The notes under the pieces were generated by a model that saw nothing but the letters and a program-made list of their open reading frames with translations, was not told where the DNA came from and did not search any database. This document shows, piece by piece, positions 17,090 through 26,262 of a DNA stretch of 64,000 nt (position 1 is its first letter; every line of letters begins with the position of its first letter). The DNA is taken from the NCBI RefSeq assembly GCF_014295035.1, contig NZ_CP060404.1, forward strand, positions 434,001-498,000, written 5' to 3'. This DNA is from Streptomyces buecherae (GTDB taxonomy: Bacteria > Actinomycetota > Actinomycetes > Streptomycetales > Streptomycetaceae). The position numbers and the translations under genes were made by a program.

Positions 17090-18657
17090 AGCGGGTGCCC
17101 GGGCCCACCGACCACGTCGTGGTAGTCGGTGCCGGCCTGTCGGGGCTCGCCTGCGCGCTGCACCTGCTGGGCGCGGGTCGCCGGGTCACCCTCGTCGAAC
17201 GGGACACCGGCCCGGGCGGCCGGGCGGGCCGTGCGCGGCTGGGCGGGTACCAGGTGGACACCGGTCCCACGGTGCTGACCATGCCGCACCTGGCCGACGA
17301 GGCGTTCGCCGCCGTCGGTGACAGCCTCCACCGACGCGTGGAGCTGACGGCCCTGCACCCGGCCTACCGGGCATGTTTCGCGGACGGTTCCTCGCTCGAC
17401 GTACACACCGATGGCGCGGCCATGGAGGCGGAGGTCAGGCGCTTCGCCGGGCCCGCTGAGGCGGCGGGCTACCGCGACCTGCGGCAGTGGCTGGAGAAGT
17501 TGTACCGGGCTCAGATGCGCCGGTTCATCGACGCGAACTTCGACTCCCCCTTCCAACTGCTGCACCCGGACCTGGCTCGGCTGGCGGCGCTCGGCGGTTT
17601 CGGGCGGCTGGACGGCCGGATCGGCCGGTTCCTCTCCGACGAGCGCCTGCGTCGCGTCTTCTCCTTCCAGGCGCTGTACGCCGGCGTGGCCCCGGCCCGG
17701 GCCCTCGCGGCCTACGCGGTGATCGCGTACATGGACACCGTGGCCGGCGTCTGGTTCCCCAAGGGCGGCATGCACGCGCTCCCCCGCGCCATGGCCGATG
17801 CGGCGGCGCGGGCCGGCGCCGACCTGCGCTGGTCGGCCGAGGTGAGCGAGCTGGAACGGTCGGCGGGCCGGGTGCGCGCCGTCCGCCTGGCATCCGGTGA
17901 GCGCATCCCGTGCGACGCGGTGGTGCTCACGTGTGACCTGCCCGCCGCGTACGAGCTGCTGGGGCGCGCGCCCCGGCGCCCGGTACGGCTACGTCACTCG
18001 CCCTCGGCCGTCATCCTGCACGCGGGCACCGACCGCACCTGGCCCCACCTCGCCCACCACACGATCTCCTTCGGCTCCGCGTGGAAGCGCACGTTCCGCG
18101 AGCTGACCCGCACGGGCGAGCTGATGAGCGACCCGTCCCTGCTGATTACCCGCCCCACCACGCACGACCCCGCGCTGGCACCGCCGGGGCGCCATCTCCA
18201 CTACGTCCTCGCTCCCTGCCCGAACACCACCGTCGGCCCCACGGCCGCCTCCTGGCAGGATCTCGGCCCGCGCTACCGCGACCAGTTGGTCGGCGAACTG
18301 GAGCGCCGGGGCCTGGACGGGTTCGCGGCCAGCGTCGAGGAGGAGCTCCTGGTCACGCCGCTCGACTGGACCGAGCAGGGCCACGCTGCCGGCACCCCCT
18401 TCTCGGTCGCGCACACGTTCGCCCAGACCGGACCGTTCCGCCCGCGCAACCTCGTACGAGAGGTGGAGAACGTGGTGCTGGCGGGGTGCGGGACCACGCC
18501 GGGTGTCGGCGTACCGACCGTGTTCGTCAGCGGGAAGCTCGCCGCCGCGCGCGTCACCGGAGGCGTCGCTCCCCGGCCCGTCCGAGCGCGGCCACCCGTG
18601 GTAGCGGCCGACGGGCCCCGCGTCCCGACCCCGGCAGGCGCCGATGACCCGGCGTGA
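17086..18657 (+). CDS. crtI: Phytoene desaturase
   Basis: FAD-dependent desaturase converting phytoene to lycopene at the membrane. 523 residues from GTG 17086, overlapping the crtE stop. The N-terminal dinucleotide motif [16 protein letters not shown], the FAD contact [19 protein letters not shown] and the C-terminal CrtI-type signature around [18 protein letters not shown] are intact. Length fits bacterial CrtI (about 490-520). The last 35 residues are an Arg/Pro/Ala-rich tail that overlaps the crtB start by 14 bp, implying translational coupling. Confidence 0.93.
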   Translation: MKRVPGPTDHVVVVGAGLSGLACALHLLGAGRRVTLVERDTGPGGRAGRARLGGYQVDTGPTVLTMPHLADEAFAAVGDSLHRRVELTALHPAYRACFADGSSLDVHTDGAAMEAEVRRFAGPAEAAGYRDLRQWLEKLYRAQMRRFIDANFDSPFQLLHPDLARLAALGGFGRLDGRIGRFLSDERLRRVFSFQALYAGVAPARALAAYAVIAYMDTVAGVWFPKGGMHALPRAMADAAARAGADLRWSAEVSELERSAGRVRAVRLASGERIPCDAVVLTCDLPAAYELLGRAPRRPVRLRHSPSAVILHAGTDRTWPHLAHHTISFGSAWKRTFRELTRTGELMSDPSLLITRPTTHDPALAPPGRHLHYVLAPCPNTTVGPTAASWQDLGPRYRDQLVGELERRGLDGFAASVEEELLVTPLDWTEQGHAAGTPFSVAHTFAQTGPFRPRNLVREVENVVLAGCGTTPGVGVPTVFVSGKLAAARVTGGVAPRPVRARPPVVAADGPRVPTPAGADDPA

Positions 18658-19639
18658 GCTGGACGCGGCCGGCATCACCGATCCCGCGTTGCGCGCCGCC
18701 TACACCCGGTGCCGGCAGCTCAACGCCCGCCACGGCAGAACCTACTTCCTGGCCACCCGACTGCTGCCACCCGAACGCCGGTCCGCCGTGCACGCCCTCT
18801 ACGGCTTCGCCCGCTGGGCGGACGACATCGTCGACGACCTCGACCAGCACCGGACGCCCGAGCAGCGCGACCGGGAACTGCGCCGCCTGGAGAGCGGCCT
18901 CGCGAGCTCCCTGCGTACCGGCGTCAGCGCCCAGCCGGTGGTGTGGGCCGTCGCCGACACCGCCGAGCGGTACGGCATCGGGCACCTGCTCTTCGCCGAC
19001 TTCCTCTCCTCGATGCGTGCCGACCTGTCCGTGACGGACTATCCGACCTACGCCGACCTGCGGGGTTACATGCGCGGTTCGGCGGAGGTGATCGGTCTGC
19101 AGATGCTGCCGGTTCTGGGCACGGTCGCGCCCCTGGAGGAGGCGGCCCCGCACGCGGCGGCACTCGGTGTGGCGTTCCAGCTCACCAACTTCCTGCGGGA
19201 CGTGGGCGAGGACCTCGACCGGGGCCGCGTCTATCTGCCCGGCGACCTGCTCGCCGCCCACGGCGTGAACAGGCCGCTGCTGGAGTGGTGCCGGCGTACC
19301 GGACGCACCGACGCTCGGGTCCGCGCTGCCCTGGTCGCCATGGAGGCCATGACGCGGGAGGTCTACCGGACGGCGGTGCCGGGACTCGCCCTGCTCGACC
19401 CACGCGTGCGTCCCTGCATCCACGCCGCGTTCACCCTCTACAGCGAGATCCTGGACACCATCGCCGAACAGGACTACACCGTGTTGCGGCGTCGCGCGGT
19501 GGTCCCCCGTCGGCGTCGCGCGGCCATCGCCGCGGTCGGTGCGCTGCGGGTGGCCGGGGCCCGGTGGCGCGCTCGCGCCCCGCGCCACCGGGCGGCGACG
19601 AGCACTCCGGTGGTCGAGCGGAAGGGGTCGCCGCGGTGA
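18644..19639 (+). CDS. crtB: Phytoene synthase
   Basis: Joins two GGPP molecules into phytoene. 331 residues from ATG 18644. Both Asp-rich diphosphate-Mg sites are present: [16 protein letters not shown] (from residue 57) and [16 protein letters not shown] (about 184-199). [13 protein letters not shown] is the usual squalene/phytoene synthase entry segment. The C-terminal 50 residues are Arg-rich and outside the conserved fold. Its TGA overlaps the GTG of the following Rieske gene. Confidence 0.93.
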   Translation: MTRRELDAAGITDPALRAAYTRCRQLNARHGRTYFLATRLLPPERRSAVHALYGFARWADDIVDDLDQHRTPEQRDRELRRLESGLASSLRTGVSAQPVVWAVADTAERYGIGHLLFADFLSSMRADLSVTDYPTYADLRGYMRGSAEVIGLQMLPVLGTVAPLEEAAPHAAALGVAFQLTNFLRDVGEDLDRGRVYLPGDLLAAHGVNRPLLEWCRRTGRTDARVRAALVAMEAMTREVYRTAVPGLALLDPRVRPCIHAAFTLYSEILDTIAEQDYTVLRRRAVVPRRRRAAIAAVGALRVAGARWRARAPRHRAATSTPVVERKGSPR

Positions 19640-20646
19640 GCGGGCGAGGGGACGGCGAGCGCTGGTCGATCCCGTTGCGGTGGCGGCGGGCTGGCGTGGG
19701 TTGGGCGGCGCAGACGCCGACCTGGCGCCAGGCGCGACCGGCGCTGATCGCCGACGCCCTCAAGCGGGCACAGGCCCGCCCGTGTGGCAACTGGTTCGTC
19801 GTCGGCGCCTCTCGGGAGGTGTGCGCGGGTGGTCGCCCGTACGGCAGGACGGTCGGGGGTGTGGAGGTCGTGCTGTGGCGCTCGGACAGCGGCGTGCCGC
19901 ACGCCGGCTCGGGCATCTGCCCGCACCTCGGCGCCCCGTTGCGCGACAGCCGGGTGGTGTGCGGGCGGTTGGTGTGCCACTGGCATGGCCTCACCCTGGA
20001 CGGTTCCCCGTTCGCCGGCTGGCAGCCGTTTCCCGTGTACGACGACGGCGTGCTCCTCTGGGTACGGCTGGACGAGGTGGGCGGCGAGGAGCCCACCGAG
20101 CGGCCTTCGGTGCCCCCGCGACCAGCGTCGGGCGCGGGGGTGGACGCGGTGTTCACGGCGGTGGGGCGATGCGAACCGGAAGACGTGGTGGCCAACCGCC
20201 TCGACCCGTGGCACGGCTCGTGGTTCCACCCGTACTCGTTCGTCGACCTGTCGGTGGTGCGGGAGCCGTCCGGTGAGGGGGACGACGCCTTCGTCGTCGA
20301 CGTCTCCTTCCGGGTGGCCGGGCGCCTGGTGGTCCCGGTGCGGGCCGAGTTCACCGCGCCCGGCCCGCGCACGGTCCTCATGCGCATCACCGAGGGCGAG
20401 GGGGCCACGTCCGTGGTGGAGACGCACGCGACTCCGCTCACCGCACCGGGTCACGCACACCCGCGCACCGCGGTGGTGGAGGCGGTCGTCGCCGCCTCCG
20501 ACCGGCCGGGCTTCGCCCTCGCCCGGGCCGCCGCTCCCGTGCTGCGCCCGCTGATGCGGCGTACGGCCGGGCGGCTGTGGCGCGACGACCTGGCTTACGC
20601 CGAACGCCGCTGGACGCTGCGCGGCACCGGTCGCTTCCCCGGGTGA
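19636..20646 (+). CDS. Rieske non-heme iron oxygenase-like protein of the crt operon (DUF5914-like)
   Basis: 336 residues from GTG 19636, coupled to crtB by GTGA. The Rieske [2Fe-2S] ligands are explicit: Cys95-Pro-His97 ([10 protein letters not shown]) and Cys114-x2-His117 ([10 protein letters not shown]). Downstream, [12 protein letters not shown] supplies Asp190, His193 and His198 in the D-x2-H-x4-H arrangement of the mononuclear iron site of Rieske oxygenases. A hydroxylation or other oxygenation of the carotenoid is therefore a reasonable inference. It occupies the fourth operon position, where S. griseus/S. coelicolor-type clusters are described with crtV. A Rieske/DUF5914 annotation is common for such genes, from memory. 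No reductase partner is adjacent. Confidence 0.8.
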   Translation: MSGRGDGERWSIPLRWRRAGVGWAAQTPTWRQARPALIADALKRAQARPCGNWFVVGASREVCAGGRPYGRTVGGVEVVLWRSDSGVPHAGSGICPHLGAPLRDSRVVCGRLVCHWHGLTLDGSPFAGWQPFPVYDDGVLLWVRLDEVGGEEPTERPSVPPRPASGAGVDAVFTAVGRCEPEDVVANRLDPWHGSWFHPYSFVDLSVVREPSGEGDDAFVVDVSFRVAGRLVVPVRAEFTAPGPRTVLMRITEGEGATSVVETHATPLTAPGHAHPRTAVVEAVVAASDRPGFALARAAAPVLRPLMRRTAGRLWRDDLAYAERRWTLRGTGRFPG

Positions 20647-20660
20647 GCGGGCGGCCACTG

Positions 20661-20700
20661 CCTCCCCCCTGGCGGGCGCGGGACGACGGTCAGGGGGAGG
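20661..20700. terminator. Convergent terminator between the two crt operons
   Basis: An 8-bp stem CCTCCCCC (20661-20668) / GGGGGAGG (20693-20700), extendable past a bulge, lies in the 43-bp gap. It overlaps the last codons of crtU, so it can stop both converging transcripts. Confidence 0.55.
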
Positions 20701-22258
20701 GTCGGGGCGCCACGGCCGCCCCGAGCGCCCGCAGCACGCGGGAGCGGCCCGACCGCGGGACGGTCCACAGCGTCTGTCCCCGTACCCCCCAGCCGGCGAG
20801 CAGGGCGTTGGCCGCCAGGAAGCCGGTGGTGGCGGCTCGTTCCATGAGCGCGACCGGAAGGTCGCAGCGGATCGCGTCGCCGGCCAGGGTCAGCCAGGTG
20901 TGGGGGGTGCGGACGGTGGGGCGCCGTTGGTGGGAGCCGACCGCGAAGAGCGGGCAGTCGGAGCGCCACTCGTGCCGGGCACCGACGACGCGTGCCCCAC
21001 GGGTTTCCGGATACACCTGGTGCAGTTGGTCGACGAGCATGCCCTGCACCCGCTGAGGGTCCGACGCGGGATCGACGGCGTAACCGTGCAGTTCCACCAC
21101 CGAACCCCCGGCGCGTGCCGCCCAGCGGGCGGCTTCGCCCTCGTACCGTTCCAGGACGCTGACGTTGTCGAGGCCGCCGTAGCCGCTGGTGCCGAGGAAC
21201 CCGGGGCGGTCGGCGTCAACCGGTCGGTCGAGCCACAGCCGGGAGACGAGGAACGGCGGGGCGGTACGCAGGGCGGCGACGTCCTCGCGCCAGGCGAGGG
21301 TCCCCAGGCCGCCTGACGCGGCGACGGTCTGCCGCAGCCCCCCGGTGTCGAGGGCGAGCACCACAGCCTGGTGAACGCTGGTGCCAGCGGCGGTACGCAC
21401 TTCCGCGCCACCGCCGTCGCGGGGGCGCACTTCGTGGACGGCGGTGCCGGTACGCACGGCGGCCCCCAGGCGGTGCAGGTAGGCGCCGATCGGGTCCCAG
21501 AGGGCCTGCGGGAACGGCTCGGTCGGCACGTCGAAGAGGAGACCCTCGGCCGACCCGAGGAAGTAGATGTGGAACATCAGGAGCAGTTCGGCCGCGGACA
21601 GTTCACGGGGGTCGGCGAAGAAGCTGCGCGAGAACACCTCGAACGCCAGGTGGTGCGCGGCTTCCGGGAAGCGCACGCTGTGCAGGAAGTCGGTGGCGGA
21701 GGTCTCGTCGAAGCGCTCGTACACCTCGGGCACCCGCACGTCGAGGAGGGGCAGGGCGGCCCGGGCGTCCATGGCGACCAGGTCCCGCCAACCGAAGGTG
21801 GGACTCAACGCGACGAACCCGAGCGCGCTGAACGGCGGCGTCCTCGGTACGCGGGCGAAGCTGTCGGTCAGGCCGGCGCTGTGCCGCAGGGGGTAGTCGG
21901 GCAGCGGGGTCAGTCGCGCGAGGGCGGGATCGGTGCGGCGGAGCAGGCCGCGAAGGTTGTAGTACTGACGGAAGAAGGCGTGGAACCCGCGGGTCATGGT
22001 CACCCGCGACCCGTCCGACAGCCTGGTGGGCCAGCCGGAGAGCCGGCCGCCGAGTGCGCTGTCCTTCTCGTACAAGGTCACGCGGGCGCCGCGTTCGGCC
22101 AGCAGCGTGGCCGCCGCGAGACCGGCGATGCCACCGCCGACCACCGCGACGGACGGCTCGTCCCCGCGAGCGAAACGATCCCTCCCGGGCGGGGGCGCCA
22201 GGATCTCGGCCTTGCGGTCGCGGCCTCGTCGGGCGGCGCTGGCATGGCGGGCCGTCAC
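20690..22258 (-). CDS. crtU: Carotene desaturase/methyl-shifting aromatase CrtU (isorenieratene synthase)
   Basis: FAD enzyme that converts the beta-ionone rings of beta-carotene into the aromatic phi rings of isorenieratene. 522 residues from GTG 22258, with GGGGAGGG seven bases upstream and a GTGA overlap with the preceding 42-codon ORF. The FAD motif VAVVGGGIAGLAAATLLAER starts near residue 37, followed by GGRLSGWPTRL. MTRGFHAFFRQYYNLRGLLR is a CrtU-type block. WLTLAGDAIRCDLPVALMER is the C-terminal FAD contact. Last gene of the minus-strand crt operon. Confidence 0.88.
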   Translation of the reverse strand: MTARHASAARRGRDRKAEILAPPPGRDRFARGDEPSVAVVGGGIAGLAAATLLAERGARVTLYEKDSALGGRLSGWPTRLSDGSRVTMTRGFHAFFRQYYNLRGLLRRTDPALARLTPLPDYPLRHSAGLTDSFARVPRTPPFSALGFVALSPTFGWRDLVAMDARAALPLLDVRVPEVYERFDETSATDFLHSVRFPEAAHHLAFEVFSRSFFADPRELSAAELLLMFHIYFLGSAEGLLFDVPTEPFPQALWDPIGAYLHRLGAAVRTGTAVHEVRPRDGGGAEVRTAAGTSVHQAVVLALDTGGLRQTVAASGGLGTLAWREDVAALRTAPPFLVSRLWLDRPVDADRPGFLGTSGYGGLDNVSVLERYEGEAARWAARAGGSVVELHGYAVDPASDPQRVQGMLVDQLHQVYPETRGARVVGARHEWRSDCPLFAVGSHQRRPTVRTPHTWLTLAGDAIRCDLPVALMERAATTGFLAANALLAGWGVRGQTLWTVPRSGRSRVLRALGAAVAPRPSP

Positions 22259-22383
22259 TGGGCGCCCTCCCCGGTGGTGGTCGGCCGTCCCATGGTCGAT
22301 CCACTGCCGGGGGCGCGGCCGTCCTCGGCGTGGGCGGCGTGGTCGACAGCGCGGACCAGGTCGTGGCGGTGCGGCGGGTTCAT
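22255..22383 (-). pseudogene. 42-codon coupled micro-ORF between crtY and crtU, probable crtT deletion scar
   Basis: The ATG (22383) overlaps the crtY stop as ATGA, and the TGA (22255-22257) overlaps the crtU GTG as GTGA, so both junctions are 4-bp couplings. The 42-residue product begins MNPPHRHDLVRAVDHAAHAED. The RAxDHAAxxxD pattern resembles the N-terminus of small SAM methyltransferases, and crtT (methyltransferase) occupies exactly this slot between crtY and crtU in S. coelicolor/S. griseus-type clusters. I infer an internal deletion of crtT that retained start and stop overlaps. Alternatively it is a genuine small coupling peptide. The nucleotides are directly seen; homology is inferred. 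Confidence 0.6.
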
Positions 22384-23588
22384 CGGTGGTGGTCTCCGGT
22401 TCTCGCGTCGGGTGCGGGACGGCGGGGTACGAAGGGCAGTTCGGTCGCCGTGCGGAGCATCGCCCGTACGGGGGTGCGCAGTCCGATGCTCCACTCCTCA
22501 CGCAGCGAGGTGGCGCCGTCCAGGAAGCGCAACAGGCGCTCCGTCGGGACCTGGCGGAACAGGTCGGTGAAGAAGGCCGGGCCGTCGACCCGCCCGGTGT
22601 CCAGGGCGCGCAGCAGCATCGCGTCCATGGCAAGCGCCCGCCGCCCGTGCGGGGCGGGGGTGGTTTCCCGCCCGTCTCTCAGCGCGGCGGCGATGGCCCG
22701 GCTCTGCCGCTGCACCGCGGCGAAGGTGTAGCCGGTGGCCGGCCGGGTGGCGCCGCCCGCCGTTCCGATGCGGGCGACGGCGGTCCCGGCCCGGCGTGGA
22801 AAGCGGGCGTCGGTCATGGGAATGACCCCCTGCTCCGCCCGTTCCACGGTGAGCGCGCCAAGCCCGAGCACGTCGCGGCAGTAGTGGCCGAGTGCCGACT
22901 CGTACGCCCCGGTGGTCAGCGCGCTGCGGGAGAACTCGGTGTACTCCACGAGCGCCCGGTCGGGCGCCAGCGGCAGGACGTAGCCGAAGGCCAGACCGCG
23001 CGCCGGCTGGGGGACCCGGAAGTCCATCAGATCGGCGACCACGGGGTCGAACTGGTGGGTGGCGGTGCGCACGAACCAGCCGCGGAAGTGTTGCAGCAGG
23101 TGCGTACGGGCCGGGGGCAGCGCACGCAGCGGCCGTGAGTCGAACACCCGGCGGGCGCGCAGCGTCAGGGACCGGCCGTCCGGCAACGTGCACCGGACCT
23201 CGGCGCCACCGGGAACGCCGCGCACCGATTCCGCCGTCGCGCGCAGCACACGCCCGCCGCCCGAGCGGGCCAGCCGGCCCTGGACCAGTCGTTCGAGGTC
23301 GGTGGAGCGCACCATGCGGTAGGTGAGCGGCGCCGGTTCGACGGTGACCGGGCAGCCGTCGACGCCGTGCACCCGCAGCACGGGCCAGGACGCGCTCACG
23401 GCCTCGCCGAGGCCGTCGTCGCCCGCGTGCCAGTAGCACCAGGTACGCTCCGCCGGGCGCGGCGGGCCTTGCGGCGGCTCGACGACCGTCACGGGGGCGA
23501 TGCCGGCCAGGTGGTGCGCGAGGCTGAGACCGGCGGCGCCTCCCCCGATGATGACGACGTCGGACGCCTCGGTGGCGGGGGGTGTCAC
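22380..23588 (-). CDS. crtY: Lycopene beta-cyclase
   Basis: Cyclises both ends of lycopene to beta-carotene. 402 residues from GTG 23588, which overlaps the stop of the preceding 36-codon ORF (GTGA). The N-terminal dinucleotide motif DVVIIGGGAAGLSLAHHLA, RTWCYWHAGDDGLGEAV (typical CrtY/CrtL entry), FRGWFVRT, and the FGYVLPLAPDRALVEYTEFS block with the catalytic Glu all agree with the flavin-binding CrtY type. Length is normal. A further in-frame stretch upstream belongs to overlapping sequence and is not needed. Confidence 0.92.
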   Translation of the reverse strand: MTPPATEASDVVIIGGGAAGLSLAHHLAGIAPVTVVEPPQGPPRPAERTWCYWHAGDDGLGEAVSASWPVLRVHGVDGCPVTVEPAPLTYRMVRSTDLERLVQGRLARSGGGRVLRATAESVRGVPGGAEVRCTLPDGRSLTLRARRVFDSRPLRALPPARTHLLQHFRGWFVRTATHQFDPVVADLMDFRVPQPARGLAFGYVLPLAPDRALVEYTEFSRSALTTGAYESALGHYCRDVLGLGALTVERAEQGVIPMTDARFPRRAGTAVARIGTAGGATRPATGYTFAAVQRQSRAIAAALRDGRETTPAPHGRRALAMDAMLLRALDTGRVDGPAFFTDLFRQVPTERLLRFLDGATSLREEWSIGLRTPVRAMLRTATELPFVPRRPAPDARTGDHHR

Positions 23589-23695
23589 CGGGCTCGCCGT
23601 GGAGCCGGGTGGGTGGCCACCATCGGGCACACCACGCGTTCTCCTTCGGCGGCGTCCGCCGCGCCGCGGGCCACGGCCCGCCCGTAGCGCGTCAT
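23585..23695 (-). CDS. 36-codon micro-ORF coupled to both the FAD oxidoreductase and crtY
   Basis: ATG 23695 overlaps the oxidoreductase stop (ATGA) and its TGA overlaps the crtY GTG (GTGA). The peptide MTRYGRAVARGAADAAEG... is Arg/Ala-rich with one Cys and no recognisable domain. Codon third positions are GC-rich like its neighbours. It may be a real small protein, a deletion remnant like the one between crtY and crtU, or only a ribosome bridge that keeps translation running. I do not recognise a parent gene. Confidence 0.5.
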   Translation of the reverse strand: MTRYGRAVARGAADAAEGERVVCPMVATHPAPRRAR

Positions 23696-24939
23696 CTCCG
23701 CCTCCCGAGGTCGGCGGACACCTCGCGCGCGGCGCGCGCCCCCGAGGCCAGGGCACCCTGCACCGAACCGGTCGCCCGGTAGTCGCCGCACACGTACCTG
23801 CCCGGGCCGAGGCGAGTGGTGCGGCTCAGCGGCCAGGGCGGAAGCATCGCCGGCAGGGCGCTCTCGACGGTGTAGGTGGCGACCCGCCCCCAGCCGCCCG
23901 TGTCGGTGTCGTACAGCTCGGCCAGCCGCCGGAGTACCGCCTCCGCTCTGCCCGGGTGGTCCGTTCCCAGCACGGAGGTGGAGACCAGGGCGGTGCCGGG
24001 GGGCGCGTAGCCGGGAGCGACCGCGCTGAGGACGCAGGTGTTCAGGATCGCCCCGGAGCTGTCCACCATCAGGGTTCGCCCGGCCGCCCGAACGGCGTCG
24101 GTGGCGTGGTAGTAGGTGGTGACGGTGCGGGTGTCCGGCACGGTCAGGGTCGGCACCAGGCGGGCGGCTGTCGCCGGGTCCACCGCCACCACGACGGCTC
24201 TCGCCGGCACCTCGCTTCCGTCGCCGAGCAACACTCCGGCGTCGGTGAGTCGCACGACGGGTGTCTCAAGGCGCAGAACACCGTCAGGCAGGCCGTCGGC
24301 GAGCTGGCCGGGAACAGCGCCGATGCCACCCGCCGGCAGACACAGGGTTCCTCGGGCCATGCTCCGCCAGACCAGGTGGAAGAAGCGTGCGGAGGTCTCC
24401 AGCCGGTCCTCCAGGAACACGCCCGCCAGGAACGGCCGCAGGACGTCGGCGACCACGGCGTCCGACAGCCCTGCCCGCGAGAGGGCCGTCGAGGTGGGCC
24501 GGTCCCGGCCCCGCCTGATGGCCGACACGGGCAGGACCGCGTCCCGCGCGCTGAGGACGGCGAGCGCGGCCAGATCGCGCGCGGAGAGGAACCGTCCAGG
24601 CAGCAGAGCACCCGCCGCGCGGGGCTCCCTGGTCGGATCGGCGAGGCGAACCGGGCCCTTCGGAGTGTGCGCGACAACTCCCGCGGTAAAGGGGCGCAGT
24701 TGGAGGCTCCGAAGGTCCACCCGCTGCTTCACCTGCGGGTACGAGGTGTTGAACACCTGAAAGCCGCGATCCAGCAAGAACCCTTCCCGCCGGTCCGTCC
24801 GCATCCGGCCCCCCACGCCGTCGGACGCCTCCAGCAGGGCCACCCGCCATCCGGCGCGGCAGGCGTCCAGCGCACACGCCAGGCCGGCCAGGCCAGCCCC
24901 GACGACGACCACGTCCGCCACCCGGCGATCCTCGGTCAT
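23692..24939 (-). CDS. FAD-dependent amine-oxidase/desaturase-like oxidoreductase
   Basis: 415 residues from ATG 24939 with GAGGAGGAGC as Shine-Dalgarno. [19 protein letters not shown] (FAD dinucleotide motif near residue 8), GGRMRTDRREGFLLDRGFQVF, LPAGGIGAVPGQLADGL and the C-terminal YVCGDYRATGSVQGALASG place it in the protoporphyrinogen-oxidase/carotenoid-desaturase-like flavoprotein superfamily. As first gene of the crtY-crtU operon it probably acts on a carotenoid or assists cyclisation or aromatisation, but no reaction can be assigned. It is not an extra crtI: it is shorter and lacks the CrtI C-terminal signature. Confidence 0.75.
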   Translation of the reverse strand: MTEDRRVADVVVVGAGLAGLACALDACRAGWRVALLEASDGVGGRMRTDRREGFLLDRGFQVFNTSYPQVKQRVDLRSLQLRPFTAGVVAHTPKGPVRLADPTREPRAAGALLPGRFLSARDLAALAVLSARDAVLPVSAIRRGRDRPTSTALSRAGLSDAVVADVLRPFLAGVFLEDRLETSARFFHLVWRSMARGTLCLPAGGIGAVPGQLADGLPDGVLRLETPVVRLTDAGVLLGDGSEVPARAVVVAVDPATAARLVPTLTVPDTRTVTTYYHATDAVRAAGRTLMVDSSGAILNTCVLSAVAPGYAPPGTALVSTSVLGTDHPGRAEAVLRRLAELYDTDTGGWGRVATYTVESALPAMLPPWPLSRTTRLGPGRYVCGDYRATGSVQGALASGARAAREVSADLGRRR

Positions 24940-25567
24940 GCTCCTCCTCAGTCAACGCCGCGCACGCCACCCGGAAGGCCGGGCCGGCCACTCGGCCACG
25001 CGTTGGCCAGTACCCTGATCAGGCCGATACAGGCCCGTCACGGCGTGTGGGCGGGACCGTCGCCGAGCGACGCGGCCACGACCGCCAGGCCAGCGGACCA
25101 CGCTCGCCGGCCGACACCCAGGCGCCACGACCAAGCACGGTCGTACGACAACACCTCACGAGGACACCGGCAGCTCCACGTGGTGGCCCGAGAGCACGCC
25201 GCCCACCTCGGTCGGGCGGACCGGCCCTCCTCGACCGACGTCACGGTCGACGCTCGCCCCTCAGCCGCGCCCGCGCTCCGGCCGGACTACCGGGCCCGTG
25301 ATCTCCCATGCCTCCCGGTCATCGGCCTTGCCGGTAGGTGGCCACCGCACGAGGTCGTCGTGGCCGGACCAGCGGCGGTCGATCCACTCTCGCGGCGACT
25401 CCGTCGTGCCCATGCTCGACTACGTACCGAACGACTCGTGTGGCGTGTTCCCCATAGCCGGCTCGACACGGACCCGCATAAGCCTCGCGGTCTTGCGGGA
25501 TCACTCCCCAGTGGCATCGTCGCGACACAGGGCGTCGTCGGCTCCGTGAGGGGGTACCGGCACCCGC
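24940..25567. other. 628-bp intergenic region upstream of the minus crt operon
   Basis: Holds the promoter for the FAD oxidoreductase-crtY-crtU operon and possibly the small minus-strand ORF at 25261-25413. Nothing else is recognisable. A TTGACT lies only about 10 bp before the oxidoreductase Shine-Dalgarno and is too close to serve as its -35 box. Confidence 0.4.
25261..25413 (-). CDS. Possible 50-residue ORF of unknown function
   Basis: ATG 25413 opens a 50-codon frame (MGTTESPREWIDRRWSGH...) with GC-rich third positions and a soluble, charged, Trp-containing composition that looks protein-like. An in-frame stop lies two codons upstream of the ATG. There is no evident Shine-Dalgarno and I recognise no family, so it may be a gene fragment or chance. 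Confidence 0.3.
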   Translation of the reverse strand: MGTTESPREWIDRRWSGHDDLVRWPPTGKADDREAWEITGPVVRPERGRG

Positions 25568-25978
25568 ATGACCCTGTCGGCGGAAGTGCTTCCCGAGTCG
25601 ACCCTGCGCGATGCGATCGGCCTGCTCGTCAGACTGGTCGAGTCCGCGGGCGCGCTGATCATCTTCATCGGCGCCGTGTGGGCGTTCGCGCAGTTCGTAC
25701 GCGCGGGCATGCGCGGGCGCGGCAAGGTGGCGGGGTTCAACCGGATCAGGTTGAGTCTGGGGCGGTTCCTGGTGCTGGGCCTGGAATTCCAGCTCGCCGG
25801 GGACGTGCTGCGCACGGCCGTCGCACCGAGCTTCGCCGAGATCGGGCAGCTGGCGGCCATCGCGGCCATCCGGACGGCGCTGAACTACTTCCTCGGCCGG
25901 GAGATCGCCCAGGAACGGGCCGAGATCGAACGGAGCGAGACGACGCCCCCGCTTGGCGCCAAGGGCCTGCCGACGTGA
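25568..25978 (+). CDS. DUF1622 membrane protein
   Basis: 136 residues from ATG 25568. LLVRLVESAGALIIFIGAVW forms the first membrane helix, FNRIRLSLGRFLVLGLEFQLAGDVLRTAVAP is the DUF1622 signature, and IGQLAAIAAIRTALNYFLGREI is the last helix, before a Glu-rich cytoplasmic tail. Function is unknown. Coupled by a GTGA overlap to the next small membrane gene, so the two probably form one membrane unit. Confidence 0.88.
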   Translation: MTLSAEVLPESTLRDAIGLLVRLVESAGALIIFIGAVWAFAQFVRAGMRGRGKVAGFNRIRLSLGRFLVLGLEFQLAGDVLRTAVAPSFAEIGQLAAIAAIRTALNYFLGREIAQERAEIERSETTPPLGAKGLPT

Positions 25979-26262
25979 ACGCGTGGCTGCAGGCGGGGGC
26001 TGTGCTGACCACCGGGCTGGGCCTCGTCGCCGCGACAGCGGCCTGGCACCTGACGCGCGCCGTGCGAGGGGGACTGGCCGTGCTGCTGAACTTCCTGACC
26101 GCCGCCGGCCTGCTCCGGCTCGCCAGCGAGCCGTCGTGGGACAGCATCATCCTGGCAGCCGCCGTGATCGCGCTGCGCAAGCTCCTCGGCGCCTCCCTCC
26201 ACCAGTCGAGCGCGAAGCGGACCACCCACGGTGGGGCTCGGCCGCTCAGCCCTGGTCGATGA
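25975..26262 (+). CDS. Small membrane protein coupled to the DUF1622 gene
   Basis: 95 residues from GTG 25975, which overlaps the DUF1622 stop. Three short hydrophobic helices are likely (about residues 4-24, 33-50 and 57-70), followed by a basic tail. I recognise no named family; it appears to be the usual small companion of DUF1622 in Streptomyces. After it, 26263-26723 (460 bp) shows no gene. Confidence 0.65.
   Translation: MNAWLQAGAVLTTGLGLVAATAAWHLTRAVRGGLAVLLNFLTAAGLLRLASEPSWDSIILAAAVIALRKLLGASLHQSSAKRTTHGGARPLSPGR

Noticed and set aside
25038..25244. Short minus-strand ORF upstream of the crt operon
   Set aside because: No Shine-Dalgarno, no family resemblance, and low coding character.
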